Assembly (NCBI GenBank): GCA_000723505.1
Contig: HG934468.1
Coordinates: forward strand, 1 to 64,000
DNA length: 64,000 bases
Origin: Mucinivorans hirudinis
Lineage (GTDB): Bacteria > Bacteroidota > Bacteroidia > Bacteroidales > Rikenellaceae
Direction of reading: 5' to 3'
Shown: one piece after another, positions 36,155 through 45,556 of the stretch
Layout: each line of letters starts with the position of its first letter
How positions within the stretch are numbered: the first letter of the stretch is position 1
Notes under the pieces: model-generated
What the model was told of the DNA's origin: nothing
The model's database searches: none
Seen by the model: only the letters and a program-made list of their open reading frames with translations
Translations under genes and position numbers: made by a program

Positions 36155-36747
36155 TTCGCACGACAGTTTAGAATATGACCCGGAATTATCATCGAAACTA
36201 TGAACATCAACATAAAGACGTAGATGTAGTACTGGGTAAAGAACATTCCGAAACTCAGTACTATTGCCGCAAAGCCGCCAATAATCAAAGGACGAAAACG
36301 AAGTACCAAGCCCGAGAGAGTAACCCCAATGCAGAGTATTGTGGAGAGGATAGGAATCATAACAAAACCGATGATATGTTTGGTCAGGTCACCCATAATC
36401 GTTGTAGAAATCAGCACGATAGGGAATAGCATTGCGACAATGCCGATTGTTATCCATATGTAGCCTATAAAGCGGTCAATATAGGTGCTAACCTGCTTGG
36501 GTCGTTTGCGCAGAACGTTCCACGTGCCGCCCCATCCGATAATCGGTATCGCCCACCACGCCCAGTTGGAAATGTCGCCATAGCCTAAGTAGACCAAGGC
36601 GACAACTACTGCCGAGACCAAGAGCGATGTGTAGCCCCAAATCAAAAAGATTGTTCCGCCGCCACGCTCAAGTTTTCGTTGGCTTTGGCGAATCATTGCA
36701 GCGATTAGTTCTAAACTCTGCTGCGAATTTAGTGTTTTTTCTTCCAT
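36139..36747 (-). CDS. Polytopic membrane protein, regulator partner
   Basis: 202 aa from ATG 36747 (MEEKTLNSQQSLELIAAMI). A soluble N-terminal helix region (about 1-35) is followed by about five membrane segments (IFLIWGYTSLLVSAVVVALVYLG, NWAWWAIPIIGW, IWITIGIVAMLFPIVLIS, HIIGFVMIPILSTILCIGVTLSG, IIGGFAAIVLSFGMFFTQYYIYV). The reading start at 36774 is excluded by the promoter's -7 box at 36772-36779. The family is unnamed; it is usually linked to a small winged-helix regulator as here. Confidence 0.82.
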   Translation of the reverse strand: MEEKTLNSQQSLELIAAMIRQSQRKLERGGGTIFLIWGYTSLLVSAVVVALVYLGYGDISNWAWWAIPIIGWGGTWNVLRKRPKQVSTYIDRFIGYIWITIGIVAMLFPIVLISTTIMGDLTKHIIGFVMIPILSTILCIGVTLSGLVLRFRPLIIGGFAAIVLSFGMFFTQYYIYVFMLMFIVSMIIPGHILNCRAKCSKS

Positions 36748-36771
36748 TAGTTTATTTGTTAAATTACGCTG

Positions 36772-36803
36772 CAAAGATAAACTAGTTTATAATATAAACC
36801 AAA
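36772..36803 (-). promoter_or_regulatory. Promoter of the membrane protein / winged-helix pair
   Basis: Minus-strand TTTG (complement of 36800-36803), 20 bp, TATCTTTG (complement of 36772-36779): an exact consensus. An imperfect palindrome (TTTATAATATAAA) lies between the boxes and could be the regulator's operator. Confidence 0.85.
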
Positions 36804-36999
36804 TCTTTTTTCAAAAAAGTTATCTGAACAACCTCAATTTATTAATTTCAACAACTTCGGATGAATAATAGCAATTTTTATGACAGCTAAAGCGCTATCC
36901 ACTAGAATATGCCATCATAGGTAACATAAACACCTTCACCTTAATGAGTAAATAAGACGATAAAAAAGGTAGCTTTGTATCCTAAATACCTATCTATTT

Positions 37000-38175
37000 A
37001 TGATATCCATTCGTGTAAAACACAGACCATCAACCATCCCCAACAAGGAGGGAGTTATCTATTATCAACTTATTCATAATCGGGTAAGTAAACTCATAAA
37101 CACCTCATACAGGTTATACACTAATGAGTGGGATAAGGAAAATTCGATAATCAACATAGCCAAGGCGGGATACCACCGTCGGGCATATTTGCACAATATC
37201 GAAAATCAGATTCTTCGAGATATCAACAACCTCCAGAGAATCGCCACCCAAGGTGGCGACATCGCATCCGTAATAAAGGATTACTCCAGACTTGGTAAAG
37301 AAAATTTGCTATTTTGTTTTGCCGAGCGTATTGCCGGTGAATTAACGTCCCAAGGGCGGACAAAGAGTTCAATTTCGTACAAAACGGCATTGAGAAGTTT
37401 TTCGACATTTCGCAATGGAAATGACATAGCCCTTAGTGAAATAAAGCCCCCTATAATTAAGCAATACGAACAATATCTGCGTGCAAAACAGGTATGTAAC
37501 AACTCGGTTTCCTTCTATATGAGGATTCTGAGGGCTATCTATAATCGCGCCGTTGAAGAGGGTTTTTGCGAGCAATGTTTCCCATTCAAGGGCGTATATG
37601 TGGGCATAGATAAGACTATCAAACGAGCCGTCGAAGAAGATGTCATATCACGGCTCAAGGCGGCAGACTTATCCGATAGACGCAGAATAGAATTTGCGCG
37701 CGATATGTTTATGTTCAGTTTTTACACTCGCGGAATGGCGTTTGTGGATATAGCGCACCTGACACACGCCAATATCAAAGATGACTACATTGTCTATCAG
37801 CGACACAAGACCGGTCAGGAATTGATTATCAAAATAGAACCTTGCCTGAGGCATATTATTGCAAAATATAGCGATGCAGAGAGTAAATATTTGCTTCCAA
37901 TACTTACGGGAGAGAATCCGAATTATGAAAGCGCGCTACGACTACAAAATATACGCCTGAAAAAATTATCGGAATTACTGGGCTTGACCCCTCACTTAAC
38001 CTCTTATGTGGCACGACATAGCTGGGCTACTCTTGCCAAACGCAAGGGTGTCTCCACACAAATAATAAGCGAATGTATGGGACACAGCAACGAAAAAACC
38101 ACACTCATATATCTATCATCATTAGATCGCTCGGTCATCGACCAAGCTAATGCCAAACTACTCGCCGAAATATGA
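37000..38175 (+). CDS. Tyrosine recombinase (phage-integrase family)
   Basis: 391 aa of the Bacteroidetes integrase type. N-terminal arm-binding region (MISIRVKHRPS, YRLYTNEWDKE), SAM-like core-binding domain (about 105-205), catalytic domain (about 215-385). Catalytic residues: Arg in YTRGMAFVDIAHLTHA near 247, Lys in HKTGQE near 269, Arg of VARHSWATLAKRKG near 348, His of CMGHSNEKTT near 367, and Tyr of LIYLSS near 377. The segment before the second Arg reads SYVAR, not HxxR, which is common in this lineage. Upstream -7 box TAGCTTTG at 36970-36977. No att duplication or long invertible segment was found around it. Confidence 0.9.
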   Translation: MISIRVKHRPSTIPNKEGVIYYQLIHNRVSKLINTSYRLYTNEWDKENSIINIAKAGYHRRAYLHNIENQILRDINNLQRIATQGGDIASVIKDYSRLGKENLLFCFAERIAGELTSQGRTKSSISYKTALRSFSTFRNGNDIALSEIKPPIIKQYEQYLRAKQVCNNSVSFYMRILRAIYNRAVEEGFCEQCFPFKGVYVGIDKTIKRAVEEDVISRLKAADLSDRRRIEFARDMFMFSFYTRGMAFVDIAHLTHANIKDDYIVYQRHKTGQELIIKIEPCLRHIIAKYSDAESKYLLPILTGENPNYESALRLQNIRLKKLSELLGLTPHLTSYVARHSWATLAKRKGVSTQIISECMGHSNEKTTLIYLSSLDRSVIDQANAKLLAEI

Positions 38176-38190
38176 TTTCTCCACATTATT

Positions 38191-38258
38191 AACTCTTGGG
38201 CAATTTACTTCGTGAATTTTATGACTATAAAGTTCACGAAGTAAATTGCCCAAGTGTT
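38191..38258. terminator. Long perfect hairpin 3' of the tyrosine recombinase
   Basis: CTTGGGCAATTTACTTCGTGAA (38195-38216) and its exact complement (38233-38254) give a 22-bp stem with a 16-nt loop, extendable by three pairs beyond one mismatch. It lies 15 bp past the recombinase stop and before the convergent pabC. The length is more than a terminator needs and it could also be a recombination or repeat element. Confidence 0.7.
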
Positions 38259-38372
38259 AGTAAGACACGCCAAATATACCTCACTCGTGAATCTATGCCA
38301 ATGCTAAGATTCAATAAACAATGATCCATTCATTTTTAACAATTTGCCAATAATTACATAGCAGGAAACCAA

Positions 38373-38960
38373 TCACACAATGGTTATATTATTGACTCCT
38401 ATGCAGTTCGGATTAAATCCAATCATTGCATTGATAAGCGATATTTTAGCATACTTAGTGAGCGAGTCGGGCGTGATGTCGGCTGTGGTGATTGTGCCCT
38501 CCTCTATCAGTCGGGCGCGGCAAGTTCCCGCAAGCAGTGGTTTTGCAGGGGTTACCCACCTGCTGCCGTCGAACAACACGATATTGGCAATGCCGGTATC
38601 AGTCAGTATGCCGTCACGAACAATCAGAATATCATCGCACTCCCCGCGTGTTTCGCGAAGTTTATCTATCGCTGAACGGTCTAGATACTTTTTATCGTAA
38701 CGAATCGAACCCCCGTCTACCAATTTAAGCGTCTCAAATAGCCGCACGGTATAGGGCGTAAGCTGATGCTCCACAATGCCTTCCGAGCTATATACAATTC
38801 GCAATTTGAAACACCCAGACTGCGGCAAACGTATGTTTTTTAAGTAGTTATCAAGATTAATACGGTTGCCGAGCACGCTCCGCGCAACGCGCTGTTGGTG
38901 GTAGTCAAGGTGGTGCACCCTACCCTGCTCCACTCGTATGGTCTCAAATAATAGGCACAT
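38373..38960 (-). CDS. pabC: Aminotransferase class IV, probable aminodeoxychorismate lyase
   Basis: 195 aa of the PLP class IV aminotransferase family: LFETIRVEQGRVHHLDYHQQRV at the N-terminus, YDKKYLDRSAIDKL near residue 100 with the PLP Lys, and LIVRDGILTDTGIANIVLFDG near 127. It is shorter than typical class IV enzymes (about 270 aa), as PabC-like proteins often are in Bacteroidetes. It is in operon order pabA-pabB-pabC, so it most likely releases 4-aminobenzoate from aminodeoxychorismate. It overlaps pabB by 17 bp. Confidence 0.85.
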   Translation of the reverse strand: MCLLFETIRVEQGRVHHLDYHQQRVARSVLGNRINLDNYLKNIRLPQSGCFKLRIVYSSEGIVEHQLTPYTVRLFETLKLVDGGSIRYDKKYLDRSAIDKLRETRGECDDILIVRDGILTDTGIANIVLFDGSRWVTPAKPLLAGTCRARLIEEGTITTADITPDSLTKYAKISLINAMIGFNPNCIGVNNITIV

Positions 38961-39912
38961 ATATTTTTGCTAATAATTCGGCATATTCCTCCTCAGCATT
39001 ACTCTGTGCAGTTATCCCGCCTCCGCTCCGAAAGTAATAATCACCCTGCGCACACTTCTCTATGTAGCGGATAATCACGCAACTATCCAACCCGATACCG
39101 TCATACACACCCATCACTCCGGTGTAGAACCCTCTCTTTGTCGGCTCCACCTCCTCGATAATCTCCATCGTCCGCACTTTGGGTGCACCACTGATGCTAC
39201 CCGCCGGCAAAACCCTCAAAATAATATCTCCGAGCCTCTCGCGCCAACGGTCATCCAACTTTCCGCTAATCTTTGAGCTCGTCTGAAACACTTTCCCATT
39301 TGCCGTTGTAATTGCTTCGGTATAACGAAACTTTTCGACCTCCACATCTCGCGAAATCATAGACAGGTCGTTACGAATAAGGTCTACTATGGTATGGTGC
39401 TCGCAAAGCTCCTTACAGCTCTCTATCAACGCTTTTTCATCTTTTGACGTACCCTTCATCGGGCAGCAACTAACAACATCATTTTCTATTCTCAAAAATG
39501 GTTCGGGAGAGTAAAATAGAAATTCATCCTCTATCATAAATTTATATCCGGCTCTCGAATTGAGATATATGCTACTCATATCCAAATCATTAACCAGACG
39601 TGATGCAAACGTCAGATTGAGCAGATAGCTATCTCCGTGGTGGATATGTTCCATCACGCGGTCGAAATATTTTTTGTAGTCATCAAACAAAATCGGCTCA
39701 ACTCTAAGATCAGTTTCGTGCGGGTCTGCCACCACTCTTCGTCCAATCTCCACACCATCAATCGCGCACGCAATTCCGTTGCTCGCCAACTCTGTGAGTT
39801 TTATCACCGCGCCTTTTTCCGCCTTATAATCAACAAGAAAAAGAAATGGTATCCGTGCAGCAGCGAGGTGATTTACCTGCTCACGAATCTGTTCACGGCT
39901 AATGTACTCCAT
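38944..39912 (-). CDS. pabB: Aminodeoxychorismate synthase component I
   Basis: 322 aa chorismate-binding enzyme: DSYLLNLTFASRL near residue 95, EDEFLFYSPEPFLRI, CCPMKGTSKDEKALIESCKE near 150, LRVLPAGSISGAPKVRTMEIIEEVE near 240 and GFYTGVMGVYDG. The KGT motif is the Thr-type seen in PabB enzymes. Overlaps with pabA (14 bp) and pabC (17 bp) indicate a compact operon for 4-aminobenzoate, the folate precursor. Confidence 0.93.
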   Translation of the reverse strand: MEYISREQIREQVNHLAAARIPFLFLVDYKAEKGAVIKLTELASNGIACAIDGVEIGRRVVADPHETDLRVEPILFDDYKKYFDRVMEHIHHGDSYLLNLTFASRLVNDLDMSSIYLNSRAGYKFMIEDEFLFYSPEPFLRIENDVVSCCPMKGTSKDEKALIESCKELCEHHTIVDLIRNDLSMISRDVEVEKFRYTEAITTANGKVFQTSSKISGKLDDRWRERLGDIILRVLPAGSISGAPKVRTMEIIEEVEPTKRGFYTGVMGVYDGIGLDSCVIIRYIEKCAQGDYYFRSGGGITAQSNAEEEYAELLAKIYVPII

Positions 39913-40459
39913 ACAAAAAATTGTTGATGATGCTCAATCCGTTTTCGGTAATATAAGATTCGGGGTGAAATTGCACGCCGCAAACCCGCTTGGTGATATG
40001 TTCTACGCCCATTATCAACCCCTTGTCATCCACCGCCGTCGCCCTAAGCTCCGCCGGCAGCAACTCCGCCACCCAAGAGTGGTATCTTCCGACAATCATT
40101 TCGTCTATACCATTAAATAGCAGCGAGTCAGGCTCGCATTTTATCTTTGTACCCACTCCGTGTGCGACAACAAGAAGGTTTCTTAGTTGCGCTCCATAGT
40201 ACTGACAAATAGCCTGATAACCAAGACATATACCCAAAATAGGTTTGGTGTGCTCATACCGTTTCAAAATCTGCTCCATAACCGGAAAATCCTGAGGAAC
40301 TCCCGCGCCGGGCGAAAAAATAACACGACTATAACACTCAACACACTCAATATCAAGGCTCTTACTATCTCTCACTTCAATCTCCTCACACGTTGCCCTG
40401 CCAATGAGCGCAACAAGGTTATAGGTAAATGAATCGTTGTTATCAACTAATAAAATCAT
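39899..40459 (-). CDS. pabA: Aminodeoxychorismate/anthranilate synthase component II (glutamine amidotransferase)
   Basis: 186 aa class I glutamine amidotransferase: ILLVDNNDSFTYNLVALIGR, SPGAGVPQDF, nucleophile Cys in LGICLGYQAICQYYGAQL near residue 77, and the His/Glu pair in CGVQFHPESYITENG near 165. With pabB and pabC adjacent it is PabA; use also as TrpG cannot be excluded. Confidence 0.93.
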   Translation of the reverse strand: MILLVDNNDSFTYNLVALIGRATCEEIEVRDSKSLDIECVECYSRVIFSPGAGVPQDFPVMEQILKRYEHTKPILGICLGYQAICQYYGAQLRNLLVVAHGVGTKIKCEPDSLLFNGIDEMIVGRYHSWVAELLPAELRATAVDDKGLIMGVEHITKRVCGVQFHPESYITENGLSIINNFLYGVH

Positions 40460-40487
40460 AGGGCAAATAAATGTGGTTTGAATAAAA

Positions 40488-40565
40488 CGGGGTTGTGCAA
40501 TAGATAAGTATTGAAAAATAATTAATTAATAACCCTTTTTCAATACTTACTTATGCACAACCCCG
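40488..40565 (-). terminator. Long hairpin 3' of the 1325-aa gene
   Basis: CGGGGTTGTGCAA plus TAGATAAGTATTGAAAAA (40488-40518) pairs almost fully with 40536-40565 (two to three differences), with an AT-rich 17-nt loop. On the minus strand the stem ends in CCCCGTTTTATT. It separates the large 40.6-53.7 kb cluster from pabA. Confidence 0.7.
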
Positions 40566-40585
40566 CGAAATAGTTTGTTCGCCGA

Positions 40586-43500
40586 CTATTCTTCGATTAT
40601 CAATCGCAAGCCCACGTTCCAAACCTTTTGGTAGGGAACAAAGCCGCGACGCGATGCGACGGTCGCTTTCTTTGTGCGGTCATACCAAGAGCCACCCTTG
40701 ACAACCTTGCGCGTAGCATCAAAATCAGACTTAGTCCACTCAGCAACATTGCCGTTGATGTCATACAATCCCCAAGGACTCGGCTTATATGTGCCGCTTT
40801 CGCCCATCAACATTTTGCCATCATTAACAGACTCATCCTTAGGAATATAATTCAAATATGGATATATCGGGTCTGTCTTTTTCATCGGTTGTGGGTCTAC
40901 GCCCGACACTGCCATTTTGGTGAGATTCCAATCCGCAAGATTTTCATAAGGACTGAAATCCGTGTTTTTATTACCAAACCAGAAGTCCGAATCCGAACCT
41001 GCGCGTGCCGCCCATTCCCATTGAGCCTCAGTAGGTAATGTCGCTTTCAAGCCTGTCTTTTTACTCAAAAGGTCGGCATACTTCATTGCCTCGTCATAGC
41101 TGATTTTTGTTGCAGCATATTCGTCGTAGTTTACGTAGTAGCCGGGCGTTGTGTGGTCTTTCCAGAACTGACCGATATATCGGCTGTCGTGGTCGGCAAT
41201 CAATGCGCGCATTTGGGCATTGCTCACCTCTTTATCACTCATCCAGAAGCCTTTGGCAATCTTAACTTTTGCCGGCACTAACGTGCCGTTCTTGCCATTT
41301 CCGCCCATTACGTACTCGCCCGCAGGAATCCACACAAAGGTCATTGTCTGACCATTGCCCAGCTCCACAACCTTGGGAGCTTTGCCCGCGACCATTGCCT
41401 TAGCTTGTTCGGCATTAAATGGGAAGCCTTTTACCTTCACCTCCTTATACTTAACATCCGTTTTCGCAGGCATCACAGGCTCTATTTTAGGCTGAGTTGC
41501 AAGGTAAGCGGCATAATCGGCAATCTCTTTTTCCCAATCAATAGGCGCATTTGCATACTTGCGAGCCAACTCCAAGCGGCGCTCCTTTTGGTCGATAGTC
41601 TCGCCATTGAGAACCTTGTAAGGCGTTGCATCGAATGCCGAGCGATAAGGTACGTTGAAGTCTACCCAAGTTGTCAAACGCTCCCACTCCTTGGGTGTAA
41701 GCTCTACGCCGTGGTGTCCGTTGCGTAACATCTGAACCATCTCGCTATTGTCCACGTGGTATTCCATCGGGTTTAGCACAGCCATTTCAGCTTCCGGACC
41801 TTGGCGATAGAAGTATGGGTGGAACTGCAAGTAGCTCTTGCTAAAGAAGCGCGAACCAGCCCAGTCTGTAATAGTATCAATACGTCCGCCGGTGTAGTCG
41901 ATTCCTCCGGCTTTGCGTTCGCCATTATGGCAAGCAACACAAGCACGGTCGAGTATAGGCTGCACCTCCATCTCGAAGGTAAAGGGGCGAATGCCACCCT
42001 CGGGAACTGTTATCGCATGAGGCTTTTTCGTCGAAGCCAATGTACGCCTTGGAATTGGGATTTGGCTTTGGTCCTCGTGGCAACCTACGCAAGATACAGT
42101 CTCGCCGGGCTGTCCGGTAATCCAACTACGCATCCACTGAATCGCCGCCCCGTTTTCGTCCAACGGCTGTAGCGAAATGGGAGTGTTGGCAGGAATCTTG
42201 AATATAGCCGAGCCATCCTCTTCGACCTTCACGCGCCCCAACTCGCGCTTAATATCCCAACCGGCTTGAATACCCTGAGCAAGATGGTCGGAAAGTGTGC
42301 GTAAATATGCAAATTCATAAGCAAATACGCGCAACTCTTTAACCTTACCACGAGGCACACCCTTCAAACCTTCACCCTCATAAATATCTTGAATAAAGAC
42401 AGTTGCCTCCTTGTCAGCCTTACTCAAGTCCATAGGAACACGCTCGGGGATAATGGGGGGTGTTTGGCGCTTAACCAAAGGTATGGCATTTATCAGACCT
42501 TCGCCCTCATATTCGGCAATAAGTTGCATATTATCAAATACATCGACAAGATATATACCCCAAAGCGACTTGGGCGACAACTTAGCCGTAACCAAGAAAT
42601 ATTTGTCATTAATCGGCTGAGGCTTTATAAATTGAGGCCACACATCGTCCACGAGTCCGTCTTTCACCAAGGGCACTATTTCGCGCTTGCCGAAAGGAAT
42701 CTCCTGCACCATACCATCCACACCCTTGCGTCCTTTGTTTATGTCGAAGAGAATCAAGCGCCCCGAACGCACAACACCGTGGTGACCGGTAATAATTCCA
42801 AGGAAAGCACTACTGCTACCCGGAATTGGTGCAAGGTCATAGGTTGAGTTTGGGAAAAGCGAACCGCTACCATAAAACGCCTTATTCTCAGTGCCGTCAG
42901 GGTTCATATTCATAACGATACGTGAGTAGTAGTGCATCAGGTCGGTGTATTCCCAGCGGGTATAGAGCACTCTACCATTAGCCATTACCGTTGGATGCCA
43001 GTTGTTCTCTTGGTCGAAACATATGCGGCGCATATCGCTGGTCTTAGGGTCGAACAGAGCGAAGTTACCCACAGCATCAGAGCCATTTACGCACGGTACG
43101 CCGTGATAACCTAGGTTTGTATTTACGATAAGTTTACCGCTGGGCAGATAGCCGGCATCAAAAAATTCGAGGTCGCTATCCTTGAAAACGGTGAGTTGTT
43201 TCGCTTTTCCGCCTTTTGTGGGTACTTCAAAAACTTGGAAGTGTCTGAGCGAGTCTTGCGAGGTGAAAATCATACGGTCGCCGTCCCAGTGAAGTTGAAC
43301 ATCGGTAACAACATAGTCTTTCTCGGGCTTATATATTTGGCGTTTTTGGAGCTCATTTCCTCGTAGATTCGATAACTCCACAATCTCGCCATCGAATCCG
43401 CTACGCGCTGCCGATAACTGACAAGACCAGTTATTAGGTTGGGTACCAAGCGAGTGAGGATTTACGCTACGCGCCCTATTTCCAAGTTGATAACGCGTAA

Positions 43501-44563
43501 CAATGATTTTGTCGAAGTCCAACACCGGATTCGCCAACAGAATCTCTTTTTTAAGAGCCAAAGCGCGTTGTGCATTCGCTATAGACTTGGCATCTATCTT
43601 ATTAACTCCCTCAAATCCGGCTTTAGCCAACGCCTGCAATTCTGCATATTTCTCTTGATACTCCTTGCCAAGTTTTGCATCCTTTAGTGCTGCGCCAATA
43701 GCATCGACATTGAGCCACGACAACTGCTCTTGCAGAGCAACAACCTCGTTAGCCTGCTTGATAAGAGCCACAAACCCTTCTAACTGAGCAGCTTTATCTG
43801 TCAATTTATCCAACGCGGCAGCTTTTTCAGTAAAGTATGATTTGTTTGAAATAGAGGCTATTGCCTTTTTCAAGGCTCCATTTTCGATAATAGTTCCGGG
43901 CGTAGTGAGCCAATCTTCCAGAGGCACACCAAAGTTTGCCAATATTATTTGCACACTCTCCGGCGCCGACTTTCTGAGCATAGCAGCCTCCTCTTGTCCA
44001 CTGGTAGGCAGCACTTTGAATACAGCTGAACCGCCCGACGAACCTTCGTCAATACCGATTGAAGCCTCGAAGCGGTCGTAGTCACCGTTTGTTAAATCTA
44101 CAATCAGAGTGCTATTTGCGTGCGCCAATACCCCGCGATTAAAAGTCTCATCACGCAGGCGGAATTTTTTGCCCGAAAAGTTTTTATTAAGGCTAAACCA
44201 ATCACTTTCAACTCGTTTGTACTTAAACTTTGTCTCATCAAGCCACTTAACAGTTCCATCTTTTTTTATAATTTTGGCATCTGCCCAAACAGCGTGGTCA
44301 TAATCCACACCATCTTCGGTAGCCCAAGTCACGAGCACCAACTCTTTTAGCCCTTTTAGGTTGATATTAACTTTTCCCGGAGCTTTGCCTCGTTTGTAAA
44401 CATCCGACACAAAAGGAAGTCCCGCAACCGAAGTTGCCATCGTCTTCTCTTTGGCAGACAGAGCCTTATCAGCCCAACTTTGCGCAGGAGGCGGTGAACC
44501 CTTCTTTTGTGCCGCACTCGCAAGTGTTGCCACCGCAAGCATTGCAATTAATAGTCTTTTCAT
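40586..44563 (-). CDS. Exported multidomain protein: NPCBM, HzsA-like propeller, two c-heme motifs, SUMF1-like
   Basis: 1325 aa with a signal peptide (MKRLLIAMLAVATLASAAQ). Domains: an NPCBM-like carbohydrate-binding region (about 50-195; FSLNKNFSGKKFRL, GVLAHANSTLIVDL); a coiled region (200-340); a beta-propeller of the HzsA-related type (about 350-760; NWHPTVMANGRVLYTRWEY, MNPDGTENKAFYGSGSLFPN); two heme c motifs, CVGCHEDQ near 825 and CVACHNGERK near 874; and a formylglycine-generating-enzyme/SUMF1-like domain (about 1080-1325; FVWIPAGEYVMGGNG, LPTEAQWEWAARAG, DINGNVAEWTKSD, VVKGGSWYD, NVGLRLI). Proteins of this layout are known from Planctomycetes and Bacteroidetes but not characterised as far as I know. 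It ends a minus-strand cluster with DhaK/DhaL. Confidence 0.85.
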   Translation of the reverse strand: MKRLLIAMLAVATLASAAQKKGSPPPAQSWADKALSAKEKTMATSVAGLPFVSDVYKRGKAPGKVNINLKGLKELVLVTWATEDGVDYDHAVWADAKIIKKDGTVKWLDETKFKYKRVESDWFSLNKNFSGKKFRLRDETFNRGVLAHANSTLIVDLTNGDYDRFEASIGIDEGSSGGSAVFKVLPTSGQEEAAMLRKSAPESVQIILANFGVPLEDWLTTPGTIIENGALKKAIASISNKSYFTEKAAALDKLTDKAAQLEGFVALIKQANEVVALQEQLSWLNVDAIGAALKDAKLGKEYQEKYAELQALAKAGFEGVNKIDAKSIANAQRALALKKEILLANPVLDFDKIIVTRYQLGNRARSVNPHSLGTQPNNWSCQLSAARSGFDGEIVELSNLRGNELQKRQIYKPEKDYVVTDVQLHWDGDRMIFTSQDSLRHFQVFEVPTKGGKAKQLTVFKDSDLEFFDAGYLPSGKLIVNTNLGYHGVPCVNGSDAVGNFALFDPKTSDMRRICFDQENNWHPTVMANGRVLYTRWEYTDLMHYYSRIVMNMNPDGTENKAFYGSGSLFPNSTYDLAPIPGSSSAFLGIITGHHGVVRSGRLILFDINKGRKGVDGMVQEIPFGKREIVPLVKDGLVDDVWPQFIKPQPINDKYFLVTAKLSPKSLWGIYLVDVFDNMQLIAEYEGEGLINAIPLVKRQTPPIIPERVPMDLSKADKEATVFIQDIYEGEGLKGVPRGKVKELRVFAYEFAYLRTLSDHLAQGIQAGWDIKRELGRVKVEEDGSAIFKIPANTPISLQPLDENGAAIQWMRSWITGQPGETVSCVGCHEDQSQIPIPRRTLASTKKPHAITVPEGGIRPFTFEMEVQPILDRACVACHNGERKAGGIDYTGGRIDTITDWAGSRFFSKSYLQFHPYFYRQGPEAEMAVLNPMEYHVDNSEMVQMLRNGHHGVELTPKEWERLTTWVDFNVPYRSAFDATPYKVLNGETIDQKERRLELARKYANAPIDWEKEIADYAAYLATQPKIEPVMPAKTDVKYKEVKVKGFPFNAEQAKAMVAGKAPKVVELGNGQTMTFVWIPAGEYVMGGNGKNGTLVPAKVKIAKGFWMSDKEVSNAQMRALIADHDSRYIGQFWKDHTTPGYYVNYDEYAATKISYDEAMKYADLLSKKTGLKATLPTEAQWEWAARAGSDSDFWFGNKNTDFSPYENLADWNLTKMAVSGVDPQPMKKTDPIYPYLNYIPKDESVNDGKMLMGESGTYKPSPWGLYDINGNVAEWTKSDFDATRKVVKGGSWYDRTKKATVASRRGFVPYQKVWNVGLRLIIEE

Positions 44564-44581
44564 TGTTTTTATTGTTTTAGG

Positions 44582-45481
44582 TTATTCGGCAAATGGATAG
44601 ACCGCAGAAACGTTCACCGAGAATGGGCGGTTTCGATAGCTCCACACCAAATTTTTCGCTGCATCGAACTCAACAATCTGTAAATCAGCGCAATCAGGCG
44701 CAACGTGTCCGAGCCAGTTGGTCGCAATAATATTACCATTAGGCAACATCGCCGCACCAGCCACAAATTGGAACTTGGCACCGTCTACATCATTTTGCGC
44801 CAATTTCGTTGTTGCTTCGCCCGTGGCACGGTCAATCTCCACCAAGGAGTGAGAATCACCACACGAAACCAATAAGTTGCCATTATCCAACTCAATCAAT
44901 GAGAATGGCACAGTACCCTCTCCACAAGCGTACTCTTTGACCAATTCGCCCGCATCGTTAATCTCGATAACTTTGCTCTGAGTGATTACCGGAATGAGAT
45001 AGTTGCCGTTTTTTGCCTTACTGACAACGCGAAACTGAGCGTGAGGATTAGGAATATTAATCTCATATTTCACCTCTTTCACAGGTATTCCGTTCATATC
45101 CAACTCTTCAATCAACAGAGGGTTGTCACAGGTTGCCACCATAAAGTTACCGTTTGCCAACTGCACAGCCGTTTGCATCTCAGCACTATCGTTTTTGGTT
45201 TTGTAGTCCCATATCATCAACCCATTTCTATCAATCAATCGCGCGCCTTTCTTATAAGAGAAAAGTATGTCTCCATTTTTCGTAAGACTGATTGTGTTAC
45301 ATTCCGGTCTGCCGCTCTCGGTTGGTAGCGCCATAGCCCACTCAACATTTTGGGTGGCTTTGTCGATGATTGCTATCGAATCCCAATAGGAACCGGCGAT
45401 TAACAGTTTTTCGGTAGGTTTGGGAGCAGTCGAGCAGCCAATCATCGTCACTGCCGCCGCCGCAAGTATAATTTTTTTCAT
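44582..45481 (-). CDS. Beta-propeller lipoprotein
   Basis: 299 aa with a lipobox (MKKIILAAAAVTMIGCSTAPK). Repeating WD/PQQ-like blades: LLIAGSYWDSIAIIDKATQNVEWAM, GDILFSYKKGARLIDRNGLMIWDYK, GNYLIPVITQSKVIEINDAGELVKEY, GNLLVSCGDSHSLVEIDRATGEATTK, GNIIATNWLGHVAPDCADLQIVEFDAAKNLVWSY. It is probably surface- or periplasm-facing. 18 bp upstream of the 1325-aa gene, so they are likely co-expressed. Confidence 0.8.
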   Translation of the reverse strand: MKKIILAAAAVTMIGCSTAPKPTEKLLIAGSYWDSIAIIDKATQNVEWAMALPTESGRPECNTISLTKNGDILFSYKKGARLIDRNGLMIWDYKTKNDSAEMQTAVQLANGNFMVATCDNPLLIEELDMNGIPVKEVKYEINIPNPHAQFRVVSKAKNGNYLIPVITQSKVIEINDAGELVKEYACGEGTVPFSLIELDNGNLLVSCGDSHSLVEIDRATGEATTKLAQNDVDGAKFQFVAGAAMLPNGNIIATNWLGHVAPDCADLQIVEFDAAKNLVWSYRNRPFSVNVSAVYPFAE

Positions 45482-45556
45482 TTTCTATAGGTGTTATTAG
45501 TTGGTCGCCGGTGGTTCAAGTTTATTGTTTGCAACCGACGACCAAGCACTAACTAT

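Noticed and set aside
36775-38372. Invertible promoter controlled by the tyrosine recombinase
   Set aside because: No pair of inverted repeats flanking a promoter was found; the only strong palindrome is a single hairpin after the gene.
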